NCBI GenBank assembly: GCA_029938745.1
Contig: JAOZUJ010000006.1
Coordinates: 1 to 21,798, forward strand
From: Candidatus Moraniibacteriota bacterium
GTDB taxonomy: Bacteria > Patescibacteriota > Minisyncoccia > Moranbacterales > GCA-2747515
DNA length: 21,798 nt
Direction of reading: 5' to 3'
Positions 1 through 6,690 of this stretch are shown piece by piece (position 1 is the first letter of the stretch; each line of letters opens with the position of its first letter). Under the pieces are notes generated by a model. That model made no database searches. It saw only the letters and a list, made by a program, of their open reading frames with translations, and was not told where the DNA came from. The translations under genes were made by a program, and so were the position numbers.

Positions 1-55
1 AACCCGCTACCTCCTCAGTGCAAGTGAGGCGCTCTACCAGATGAGCTACTGGCCC
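1..55 (-). tRNA. tRNA-Ala(TGC), 5' part, cut by window edge
   Basis: Read on the minus strand from 55 the sequence begins GGGCCAGTAGCTCATCTGG, followed by a D-arm closed by GCTC/GAGC and an anticodon arm CCTCA-CTTGCAC-TGAGG whose loop places TGC at positions 34-36, the alanine anticodon. The variable region (AGGTA) and the beginning of the T-arm (GCGGGTT) are present; the rest lies outside the window. A strong promoter about 140 bases upstream (196-223) probably transcribes it. The acceptor 3' strand is not visible, so integrity cannot be judged. Confidence 0.9.
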
Positions 56-110
56 GTAAATAAACTTTTAAACCTTAATTTGAAAACTGACACGTTTATT
101 TATTTCTTAC

Positions 111-163
111 ACAGACCAATTGAACTTGTCCGCCTTTGGCGGAAGCTACTGGCCCAAATAAAC
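111..163 (-). repeat. Partial copy of the tRNA-Ala 5' end, interrupted by a short hairpin
   Basis: The string agctactggccc, the 5' end of the tRNA gene (44-55), recurs exactly 100 bases away at 144-155, and the flank aaataaac is shared too (58-65 and 156-163). On the minus strand the copy reads GGGCCAGTAGCT, then a perfect hairpin TCCGCC-AAA-GGCGGA (143 to 129), then TTCAATTGGT, which resembles a tRNA D-loop. It looks like a tRNA 5' remnant split by a small palindromic insert. There is no T-tract after the hairpin, so it is not a classical terminator. The match beyond the first 12 bases is short, so the tRNA-remnant reading is an inference. Confidence 0.6.
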
Positions 164-195
164 AACGTTATTGTGAAATAAACATCACGAAATCC

Positions 196-223
196 ATTAT
201 ACCAAAAATTAAAAATAATGCAA
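196..223 (-). promoter_or_regulatory. Promoter for tRNA-Ala and its leader
   Basis: On the minus strand TTGCAT (223-218), a 16-base spacer and TATAAT (201-196) preceded by TGG form an extended -10 promoter. Transcription would begin near 189, just after murD ends, run through the tRNA-like copy at 155-111 and reach tRNA-Ala at 55. Confidence 0.65.
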
Positions 224-242
224 GGCTTGTATATTCATTGTC

Positions 243-1639
243 CTACAAAGATTCAACAACCCGCTTGAACTGATTACCTCGATCAAATTCATTTGCAAAA
301 AGACCAAAACTTGCTGCACCAGGTGAAAGCAAGACTACATCACCTTGTGTTGCTCCAAGTGAAGCTAATTCCACAGCTTTATCCATTGTATCAACAATCT
401 CAAATGACATTTTTTCATCATCACTTTCTAACTCCTTCTTTATCAATTTAATAATTTTATCAGTTGCAGTTCCTTTGAAAAAAATAACACCCTTTACCTT
501 GTGTGTAATGGCCTTTGCAAATTCTTCATATGACAAATTCTTATCCACTCCACCAGCAATGAGTATAATTGGTTCTTCAAATGAATTCAAAGCAGCACAC
601 GCTGACTGTGGGTTTGTCGCTGCCGTATCATTGAAATATTTTACATCTTTTTTCTCAGCAACAAATTCTAATCGATGTGCGACGCCTCTAAAACTCTTCA
701 CTGCTGAAATAATTTTTTGATTTGGCACACCATATGCAAAAGTCGCTCCAATTGCACACATTACATTATTGATATTATGCACGCCTCTGAGTGGACTATC
801 ACTAGTAAACATTGCACACTCAATATCAATACCGTTATTAATAAAAATTTGTTCATTGTCACAAAAAACACTACGTCCATCTGAAATATGCTCACGCGCT
901 ACTTTGATAACATTACCTTTTGCCTCATCACACAATCCTTGTACTGCAGTATCATCTTGATTACATATAAACCAATCTTTTGGTTTTTGATAAATAAAAA
1001 TATTTTTCTTATCCATTAAATATTCATCCATTGTTCGATAATAGTTCATGTGATCTGGAAAAAAATTTGTAAACACAGCAATATGCGGACTTAACTTTGC
1101 ATTTGTAAGTCCAGACAATCGCCAACTTGATAATTCAAAGACAACAACAGAATTCTTTTTCAAAATTTTTAACCGATCTAATACCGGCATTTGTCCAATA
1201 CCAATTTTAATTGGATTTTTTCCAGATTTTTTTAAAATATGATAGATCAAATGTGATGTTGTTGTTTTTCCTTTTGTGCCTGTGATGCCAATAATTGGAT
1301 TTTTACACAATTTGAAGAACAAGCTAGAATCAACCTCCACTGGTATATTATGTTTAAGTGCAAGTTTAATATGTTTATTTGTCCATGGTACTAATGGTGT
1401 TTTAATTACCATATCAACTTTCATAAAATCTTCCTGCCGATGCTGTCCCAACACATATTCAACATTTTTCAAATCACGTAATTGCTCCAATGAATGTGAC
1501 AATTGACTTTTGCTTTTAATATCAGTTGCGATTACTCGCGCACCATTTTCAACAAAAAACGAATTGTTCCAACCCCTCCACCCAAGAGACCAATACCAAA
1601 AACAGTCACTCGCTTCCCTTTGAACCATTTTGCATCCAT
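243..1639 (-). CDS. murD: UDP-N-acetylmuramoylalanine--D-glutamate ligase (MurD), frameshifted near N-terminus
   Basis: MurD adds D-glutamate to UDP-MurNAc-L-alanine in the cytoplasm, an ATP-dependent step of peptidoglycan synthesis. Visible are the Mur ligase ATP loop GITGTKGKTTT, FELSSWRLSG, the TNFFPDHMNYY segment, NDTAATNPQS in the C-terminal domain and a C-terminal SPGAASFGLF. The natural N-terminus (MDAKWFKGKRVTVFGIGLLG) begins at ATG 1639 in a different frame from the rest. The two frames join if one T is added to the T6 run at 1559-1554 (minus strand), giving TIRFFVENGA and about 465 aa, normal for the family. Without correction the first frame stops after about 35 codons. The long upstream extension of the main frame (to 1697) overlaps the preceding gene and is nonsense protein. 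It is the last gene of an operon with the D-aminoacylase homologue (11-base gap). The cause may be a sequencing or assembly error, a real mutation, or slippage on T_TTT_TTG. Confidence 0.9.
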
Positions 1640-1650
1640 ACACGAATTTT

Positions 1651-3201
1651 TTATTTCCTAATAACTTGTCCAGAACGTATGCCTGTATACTTACCATATT
1701 TCATCGCCATTTGTCCATTTACAATCAATGACTGCACGCCTGTTGCATACTTATATGGCTGTTCTAATGTTGACTGATCATTAAAATTATTTAAATCAAA
1801 AATAACAATATCAGCAACTAATCCAGACTTTAAAATACCCCTATCTTCAATTTGTAACTCCTGTGCTACTTTCCCTGTTGCTTTGTAGACAGCACTCTCT
1901 ATTTCCAAAATATTTTCTTTTACTACATATTGAGAAAAAATACGTGGAAATGCACCAAATGATCGTGGATGTTCCATGCATTCATTTCTGCTATTTATAG
2001 AGTATCCAACGCCATTTGATGATATGACAGAATGTGAACTTTGTAAACCTTTTACAATATTCTCTGCACTGATATTTTCTAAAAATACATTTACCTGTCC
2101 CTCTGATGCAAGTAATACATCAATTACAGCATTATTTACTGTTGAATTTTGTGTATTCGCAATTTGTGCAAATGTTTTGCCACAAAAATAACTTGATCGC
2201 AAAGTATGTGCAACCATTACATGTGACAAATCAATCCCCTGATCCATCTCATCCACAACTTGTTTACGCAATTTTTTGTTACGTAATCGCTCTAGCATCA
2301 TTCTCTTACCGCCATCACTTACCCAATTTGGTAACAATGTATACAACACAGTTGTAGAAAAAGTATATGGATAAATATCAAAAAGAATGTTTGTTTTGTC
2401 AATTTTTTTCAATGCCTCTTCCATTTGTGACCAATTTTCTTTCTTTGCAGCTTTTAAATGAGAAATATGCATTCGCACCTTTGAATCTTTGTGAATCTCC
2501 AATGCTTCATCAATTGATTCTAATAATTTATCACCCTCATTACGCAAATGTGCCACATACAGAGCCTTCTTTTTTGCAACGATCTTTGCGACTTGAATCA
2601 ATTCGTCAGTTTTAATATCACGTTCATGTGAATAAATTAGTCCCGTTGAGACACCAAATGCACCTTGCTGTAAGCCTTCATTGATATGTTTTTTTATAGA
2701 AATTTGCTCCGTATCGGTTAAATCACGACTATCATCACCAACGATTCCTCGCCGCAATGTTCCATAGCCAACAAACATCCCGAAGTTAACAGATATTCGG
2801 TGTTTTTCAATTACATCTAAAAAATCACCAACAGTTTGCCAATTAACATTTACGTTACTAATATCAATCCATTTTCGCATGGATTGTAACATGTTCTCAT
2901 TATAAATTGGTGCAAGTGACACGCCAGAATTACCCCCAATAATTGTTGTTATGCCTTGATATAACAAGCTTTCGAGGTGTGGATCTTTAAATAATCGCCA
3001 TCGTGTATCAGAGCGATTAGAAATATCAATAAAACCTGGTGTCACACACAAACCTTGTGCATCAATAATCTCACGCGCGCTATCACCTGATAGCTCACCA
3101 ATTTCTGTAATTTTGCCATCGTTAATTGCAATATCAGCTTCATATTTTTTTTCACCTGTACCATCAATAATTGTACCGTTTTTAATTAAAATATCATGCA
3201 T
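1651..3201 (-). CDS. D-aminoacylase / N-acyl-D-amino-acid deacylase homologue with degraded metal site
   Basis: This 516-aa amidohydrolase-superfamily protein has the N-terminal beta-domain (ILIKNGTIIDGTG), the PGFID strand at 56-60, the GGN loop at 89-91, the two histidine motifs YVAHLRNEGD (H218) and MHISHLKAA (H248), the HPRSFGAFPR segment typical of D-aminoacylases (411-420) and a C-terminal ADIVIFD strand. In characterised members the metals are held by the HxH after PGFID, a Cys in GGNCG, two later His and an Asp in a SDG motif. Here those read SNR (61-63), Ser92 and Asn396, so only H218 and H248 remain. It may have lost or changed catalysis. It lies between the S2P-like protease (22-base gap) and murD, which would suit D-amino-acid or peptidoglycan turnover, but the substrate is unknown. 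Start is ATG 3201 without an SD. Confidence 0.85.
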   Translation of the reverse strand: MHDILIKNGTIIDGTGEKKYEADIAINDGKITEIGELSGDSAREIIDAQGLCVTPGFIDISNRSDTRWRLFKDPHLESLLYQGITTIIGGNSGVSLAPIYNENMLQSMRKWIDISNVNVNWQTVGDFLDVIEKHRISVNFGMFVGYGTLRRGIVGDDSRDLTDTEQISIKKHINEGLQQGAFGVSTGLIYSHERDIKTDELIQVAKIVAKKKALYVAHLRNEGDKLLESIDEALEIHKDSKVRMHISHLKAAKKENWSQMEEALKKIDKTNILFDIYPYTFSTTVLYTLLPNWVSDGGKRMMLERLRNKKLRKQVVDEMDQGIDLSHVMVAHTLRSSYFCGKTFAQIANTQNSTVNNAVIDVLLASEGQVNVFLENISAENIVKGLQSSHSVISSNGVGYSINSRNECMEHPRSFGAFPRIFSQYVVKENILEIESAVYKATGKVAQELQIEDRGILKSGLVADIVIFDLNNFNDQSTLEQPYKYATGVQSLIVNGQMAMKYGKYTGIRSGQVIRK

Positions 3202-3223
3202 ATTTTTTATTTTTTAATGTTTT

Positions 3224-3922
3224 TTAAAATGATATATTATAAAATATTTGCCATATATTCATAAGCAACATAGAAAAAGGCATCTGGAAAACAGGGATCA
3301 TTAGCAAAAGTAAAATAAGAAAGAATCCCCACCGCTCAAGAAACATTTGTACTTGTGGAGGGATATTAAATAATGTAAAAATTAATTTTGAACCATCTAG
3401 TGGTGGAAATGGTAATAAGTTAAATGTTCCTAAAAGTACATTCCAAAAAATAATCATCGAAAATATCGCATATGCGATCATCCACGGCGATCCTACAACC
3501 GTATGTGTAAGAGCTCCCCATTCGACACTCATTACTTGCGAAACAATTATTTGTTTTTGTGCAAGTGATATATTTATAAAAGATGCACTAAGCGCAGCAA
3601 TAAATGCAAGAGTAAAATTTGTCACCGGACCCGCAAACGCAACAGCAACACCGCCCCATTTTTGCCATCGCAAATTGTATGGATTATATGGAACAGGCTT
3701 TGCCCAGCCAAATGCAAAACCAGTCGTCAAAATCATTACAAGTGGTAAAATAATTGAACCAATTGGGTCAATATGACGAAGTGGCTCCAAAGAAAGTCTG
3801 CCAGCAATTTTTGCCGTTTTATCGCCAAGCCACAATGCCACAACGCCATGTGACACCTCATGCAAGATAATGCTATACAATAATGTTACCAAATAAAAAG
3901 CAATCAGAAATGCTTGTTCCAT
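3224..3922 (-). CDS. Site-2-protease-like (M50) membrane zinc metalloprotease
   Basis: The 232-aa protein is an integral membrane protease of the compact S2P/M50B type. The zinc motif HEVSH lies at 21-25 inside the first transmembrane segment, GWAKPVPYNPYNLR at 72-85 is the loop typical of this family, GPVTNFTLA follows at 98-106, and NLLPFPPLDG at 168-177 supplies the third metal ligand (D176). A last hydrophobic stretch (197-222) ends the protein. Members cut substrates within the membrane. The substrate here is unknown; there is no anti-sigma factor nearby. It is the first gene of the operon with the D-aminoacylase homologue and murD, with a promoter at 3952-3980. Confidence 0.9.
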   Translation of the reverse strand: MEQAFLIAFYLVTLLYSIILHEVSHGVVALWLGDKTAKIAGRLSLEPLRHIDPIGSIILPLVMILTTGFAFGWAKPVPYNPYNLRWQKWGGVAVAFAGPVTNFTLAFIAALSASFINISLAQKQIIVSQVMSVEWGALTHTVVGSPWMIAYAIFSMIIFWNVLLGTFNLLPFPPLDGSKLIFTLFNIPPQVQMFLERWGFFLILLLLMIPVFQMPFSMLLMNIWQIFYNISF

Positions 3923-3951
3923 AAATGAAAATATATAAATACTATATAGCT

Positions 3952-3980
3952 ATTATATAACATTTTTATTAACTTGATAA
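3952..3980 (-). promoter_or_regulatory. Promoter of the S2P protease-aminoacylase-murD operon
   Basis: On the minus strand TTATCA (3980-3975), 17 bases, then TATAAT (3957-3952). The start point would be near 3945, giving a leader of about 23 bases to ATG 3922. It lies just after the terminator of the 42-codon gene. Confidence 0.55.
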
Positions 3981-3983
3981 GAG

Positions 3984-4020
3984 CAAAAGAAAAGAACTTG
4001 CATATGATATATGTAAGTTC
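3984..4020 (-). terminator. Terminator of the 42-codon micro-gene
   Basis: A 12-bp stem with one G-T pair (4020-4009 with 4005-3994) and a 3-base loop is followed on the minus strand by TTTTCTTTTG. It lies 37 bases after the stop of the 42-codon gene. Confidence 0.7.
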
Positions 4021-4056
4021 TCTTTTAATGCATTTGAGTTGCATTTATATTACCTG

Positions 4057-4185
4057 CTATTCATCATCGTCATACAACCAATCTCTGATAACATCACATC
4101 CATCGAGTATTTCACGTGCAGTAAGTAAATGATCATTTTTCTCACTATCCCGAGATTGTTCTGAATTCTTTGTTTCGTCAGTCAT
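4057..4185 (-). CDS. Acidic 42-aa micro-protein, unknown function
   Basis: A short reading frame begins at ATG 4185, preceded by GAGGAGG with 8 bases between GGAGG and the ATG, and ends in TAG at 4057. The protein starts MTDETKNSEQSRDSEKNDH and ends REILDGCDVIRDWLYDDDE. It has 14 Asp/Glu against 5 Lys/Arg, no signal peptide and no membrane segment; the first half is polar and probably disordered, the second could be one helix with an acidic tail. The gene has its own promoter (4328-4356), a leader of about 135 bases, and its own terminator (3984-4020), the layout of an independent single-gene unit. I do not recognise a family. Confidence rests on the SD, promoter and terminator together. Confidence 0.72.
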   Translation of the reverse strand: MTDETKNSEQSRDSEKNDHLLTAREILDGCDVIRDWLYDDDE

Positions 4186-4327
4186 TTGAAATACCTCCTC
4201 ATTAATATTAAAAATAATTTCACTCCATTATGGATTACATCTCTTTCTACACAAAATAACTGATTCAAAGATTATTCATTATCAATGTACATACTAAAAA
4301 AATAATTATCACCAACTCTTTTCTATA

Positions 4328-4356
4328 TTTATATCAAAAAATAAAACCTCAGTCAA
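4328..4356 (-). promoter_or_regulatory. Promoter of the 42-aa micro-gene
   Basis: TTGACT (4356-4351), a 17-base spacer and TATAAA (4333-4328) on the minus strand make the closest match to the housekeeping consensus in the window that has a good -35. The -35 box lies within the tail of the preceding terminator (4357-4401). Confidence 0.65.
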
Positions 4357-4401
4357 ACAAAAGAAGACCGCCAGTAAAGATACATTGATCTTTGCTGGCG
4401 G
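4357..4401 (-). terminator. Terminator of the 45-aa micro-gene
   Basis: A 14-bp stem with one G-T mismatch (4401-4388 with 4381-4368) and a 6-base loop, GC-rich at the base (CCGCC/GGCGG), is followed on the minus strand by TCTTCTTTTGTTT. It lies about 50 bases after the TAA of the 45-aa gene. Confidence 0.75.
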
Positions 4402-4451
4402 CTGTGTTGCATTGGTTTGTGCATTTTTTACTCATCGTAAATGTAAATAAT

Positions 4452-4589
4452 TTAACTATTTACGATTTTTAGAGATGCACTATTAATTTCTCTGCAATAT
4501 TCTCTAACAAGCTCTAGGCGTTGTGGAACTGTTAGATAAAAATAGATTGGAGATTTCATCAAAATGTGTATAGCATCTCTTGGTGACAT
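4452..4589 (-). CDS. Basic 45-aa micro-protein, unknown function
   Basis: A short frame from ATG 4589 to TAA at 4452 is preceded by AAGGAGGA at 4604-4597, one of only two strong SD sequences in the window. The protein begins MSPRDAIHILMKSPIYFYL and continues with LTVPQRLELVREYCREI, which could form an amphipathic helix; it has 6 Lys/Arg and 4 Asp/Glu and one Cys. There is no signal peptide. It sits between the terminator of ispH (4645-4687) and its own terminator (4357-4401), so it should be a separate transcription unit; I found no convincing promoter for it (a TATAAT at 4722-4717 has a poor -35). No family recognised; no evident similarity to the 42-aa neighbour. Confidence 0.72.
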   Translation of the reverse strand: MSPRDAIHILMKSPIYFYLTVPQRLELVREYCREINSASLKIVNS

Positions 4590-4644
4590 TTTCTGTTCCT
4601 CCTTAATGTTAGACAAATTTTTGTTTTTTTTACTTCTTTAAAAT

Positions 4645-4687
4645 AAAAAAGCAAAAGACAATATCCTAGCAGAAACTGTCTTTTGCT
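4645..4687 (-). terminator. Terminator of the ispH operon
   Basis: A perfect 11-bp stem AGCAAAAGACA/TGTCTTTTGCT (4687-4677 with 4660-4650) with a 16-base loop is followed by a T6 run on the minus strand (4650-4645). It lies 135 bases after the ispH stop. Two further 7-bp hairpins lie between ispH and this terminator (4756-4776 and 4695-4715). Confidence 0.7.
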
Positions 4688-4821
4688 TTCAAACAACATT
4701 CACAAAAAGAATGTTTATTATATTGAATTGTTTTTTTATTTTTTTGATCCATCCCAATGTGTTATGAATACACATTCATTATATCATTTTACAAAAACTC
4801 GTCAATAACACCTGTGGATAA

Positions 4822-5775
4822 CTATTTTTTTTCCTTTCGTGCTTTCATGAGCTCAACTGGTTCTGTAAATTGCATATTCTCCTCTGCTACAGATATTTTA
4901 TGATGTTTTGCGCCTTGCGTAATAAAATATTGCACAACTTCTTCAACCTTATATTCTGGCGCACTTGCTCCAGCACTGACGCCAATTTTTTCTTTATCCT
5001 TTAACCATTCAGCCTGAATCTCTTCAACTGTGTCAATAAGGTGTGCACAGCATCCATTATGTTTTGCAACCTCTACCAAACGATTTGAATTTGATGATGT
5101 TTTTGAACCAATAACAAAAATAACATCAGCTTCATCAGAAAGAGTCGCAATGGCCTGTTGTCTATTTGTTGTTGCATAGCAAATATCTGCTGCTGGCGGA
5201 GAAATAATGTGTGTGCACCTTTTTTTTAAGATTGTAATTATTTTGTTAGCATCCTCAACACTCAATGTTGTCTGTGTCAAAAATGCAATTTTTTCATCTG
5301 GATCACAATCAAATGCTTCAGCATCGGCAATATTTTCTATCAGCGGAATATCAATATCAAACTTTTGTGCCTCACCGATTACACCTAGACCTTCCACATG
5401 TCCCTTGTGACCAATATATACAACCCTATATCCATCTTCCAAAAATTTTATCATTTCCATATGAACCTTTGTCACCAATGGACATGTTGCATCAATTACA
5501 CGAATACCACGTTCATGCGCCGCCTCAAAGTGTTCTGGCGGTGATCCATGTGCACTAAAGACCGCAATTGCATTATCTGGAATATCCTCTACACTTTCAA
5601 CAGTTACAGCACCTTTTTCTTCTAAATCAGCAACCACTGTCTTGTTGTGCACAATTGCGTGTTTGATATAAATTGGTGCTCCAAAGAGAGCTAAGCAATC
5701 TTCTACAACTTTTACACTACGTGCAACACCTGCACAAAAACCACGCGGTTCAACTGTGATTATTTCTGTGATCAT
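4822..5775 (-). CDS. ispH: 4-hydroxy-3-methylbut-2-enyl diphosphate reductase (IspH/LytB)
   Basis: IspH is the iron-sulfur enzyme that makes isopentenyl and dimethylallyl diphosphate in the last step of the MEP pathway. The 317-aa protein keeps the three cluster cysteines C14 (PRGFCAGV), C98 (DATCPLV) and C199 (ICYATTNRQ), the substrate histidines around H43 and H126, the catalytic Glu128 (HVEGLG), Thr169 in TQTTLS, and SNSNRL at 228-233. It would feed the polyprenyl synthase and UppS at 10845-12627. No other MEP gene is in the window. It is the last gene of the operon with C39-like peptidase, SNase and mutY and also has an internal promoter at 5803-5811, overlapping the end of mutY. Confidence 0.96.
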   Translation of the reverse strand: MITEIITVEPRGFCAGVARSVKVVEDCLALFGAPIYIKHAIVHNKTVVADLEEKGAVTVESVEDIPDNAIAVFSAHGSPPEHFEAAHERGIRVIDATCPLVTKVHMEMIKFLEDGYRVVYIGHKGHVEGLGVIGEAQKFDIDIPLIENIADAEAFDCDPDEKIAFLTQTTLSVEDANKIITILKKRCTHIISPPAADICYATTNRQQAIATLSDEADVIFVIGSKTSSNSNRLVEVAKHNGCCAHLIDTVEEIQAEWLKDKEKIGVSAGASAPEYKVEEVVQYFITQGAKHHKISVAEENMQFTEPVELMKARKEKK

Positions 5776-5800
5776 AAATTTTATATTAAAAAATACTTTA

Positions 5801-6688
5801 TCATTGTAACATCCATATATTATTTTTGCACACGATCATGTCTTCCTTTTCCAACGTGTATAAAATTTTTGTCAACCATTTCACATCGTGCTCGTTATTC
5901 CAATCTTTTTTAATTGCATTGCCAATATCATTTACTGTACCATTTCTTTTTCGTAAATACTCCACAATTCTGCCACGGTAAATACGTCGTGGAATATGTT
6001 TGCCCTGTTCACTTCTACCAACTTCTCTTTTTACATTTTTCACATAATCATCTGGATTAGGAAATGATCGACAATTATCATACAAGGGACACTCTGTGCA
6101 GTGTGCTGAACGTTTCGTACATATTGTTGATGCAATATCCATTAGTGCGTTATGCCAATCACGAGAGTATTTTTGTGGTAATAAATATTCTGCAAGTTGC
6201 ATCAATTTTTGATCTGACATTTTCTTTTTTCCATTTAATCGCCGTACTAGTCGATTAATATTTACATCACACGTTGCAATCGGTGCGTTATACGCAAAAA
6301 TTAAAATCGACCGACTTGTATATGGACCAATGCCAGGTAATGATTCCAGTTCTTCACTATTACGTGGAAATACACCACCGTACTCTATCATGACTATTTG
6401 TGCTATTTTGTGTAAATATATTGCACGACGATTATACCCCAATCCTTGCCATTCTAATACAACATCCTTTTGTGTCGCGTATGCCAAATTCTTGATACAT
6501 GACCATTTTTTTATAAACGTGTTATATTTTTCAATCACCTTTGGCACATTTGTTTGTTGTAACATCATTTCTGCAACTGTAATACAATAGACGTCCTGTG
6601 TATTTCGCCACGGAAGTTGATGTCGTCCATTATCTTTATACCACGTCAATATCAATTCTTGAATTTTTGTACGATCTAGATCTCCCAT
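5801..6688 (-). CDS. mutY: MutY-like A/G-specific adenine glycosylase (HhH-GPD, Fe-S)
   Basis: This 295-aa base-excision repair glycosylase has PWRNTQDVY near 26-34, the catalytic Glu40 in AEMMLQQT, the helix-hairpin-helix LPGIGPYTSRSI (117-128), the catalytic Asp141 in ATCDVNINRL and a [4Fe-4S] motif C190-x6-C197-x2-C200-x5-C206. MutY proteins normally carry a NUDIX-like C-terminal domain of over 100 residues that reads 8-oxoguanine; here the tail is about 85 residues and looks like a small helical or winged-helix domain. The residue at the lysine position of endonuclease III is Tyr123, as in some MutY and in the archaeal T/G glycosylase MIG, so mismatch specificity is uncertain. The stop is TGA followed at once by TAA. 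It begins 2 bases after the SNase stop. Confidence 0.85.
   Translation of the reverse strand: MGDLDRTKIQELILTWYKDNGRHQLPWRNTQDVYCITVAEMMLQQTNVPKVIEKYNTFIKKWSCIKNLAYATQKDVVLEWQGLGYNRRAIYLHKIAQIVMIEYGGVFPRNSEELESLPGIGPYTSRSILIFAYNAPIATCDVNINRLVRRLNGKKKMSDQKLMQLAEYLLPQKYSRDWHNALMDIASTICTKRSAHCTECPLYDNCRSFPNPDDYVKNVKREVGRSEQGKHIPRRIYRGRIVEYLRKRNGTVNDIGNAIKKDWNNEHDVKWLTKILYTLEKEDMIVCKNNIWMLQ
5803..5811 (-). promoter_or_regulatory. ispH: Internal promoter for ispH (extended -10)
   Basis: TGTTACAAT on the minus strand at 5811-5803, at the end of mutY, 28 bases before the ispH ATG. The -35 region is weak. The start point would be near 5796. Confidence 0.45.
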
Positions 6689-6690
6689 AT

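Noticed and set aside
1640..1697. Upstream extension of the main murD frame to 1697
   Set aside because: It overlaps the end of the D-aminoacylase gene and yields a Trp/Cys-rich sequence unlike MurD; the true N-terminus is in the other frame from ATG 1639.
4057..4589. Toxin-antitoxin pair made of the two micro-genes
   Set aside because: They are separated by a strong terminator and a new promoter, lack any toxin or DNA-binding signature I can recognise, and are not overlapping as typical pairs are.
5801..5803. UGA reassignment (as in Gracilibacteria/SR1), since UGA is used only once as stop and is followed by TAA
   Set aside because: All long proteins have complete family domains with no in-frame TGA, so the standard bacterial code explains the window; rarity of TGA is only a bias.
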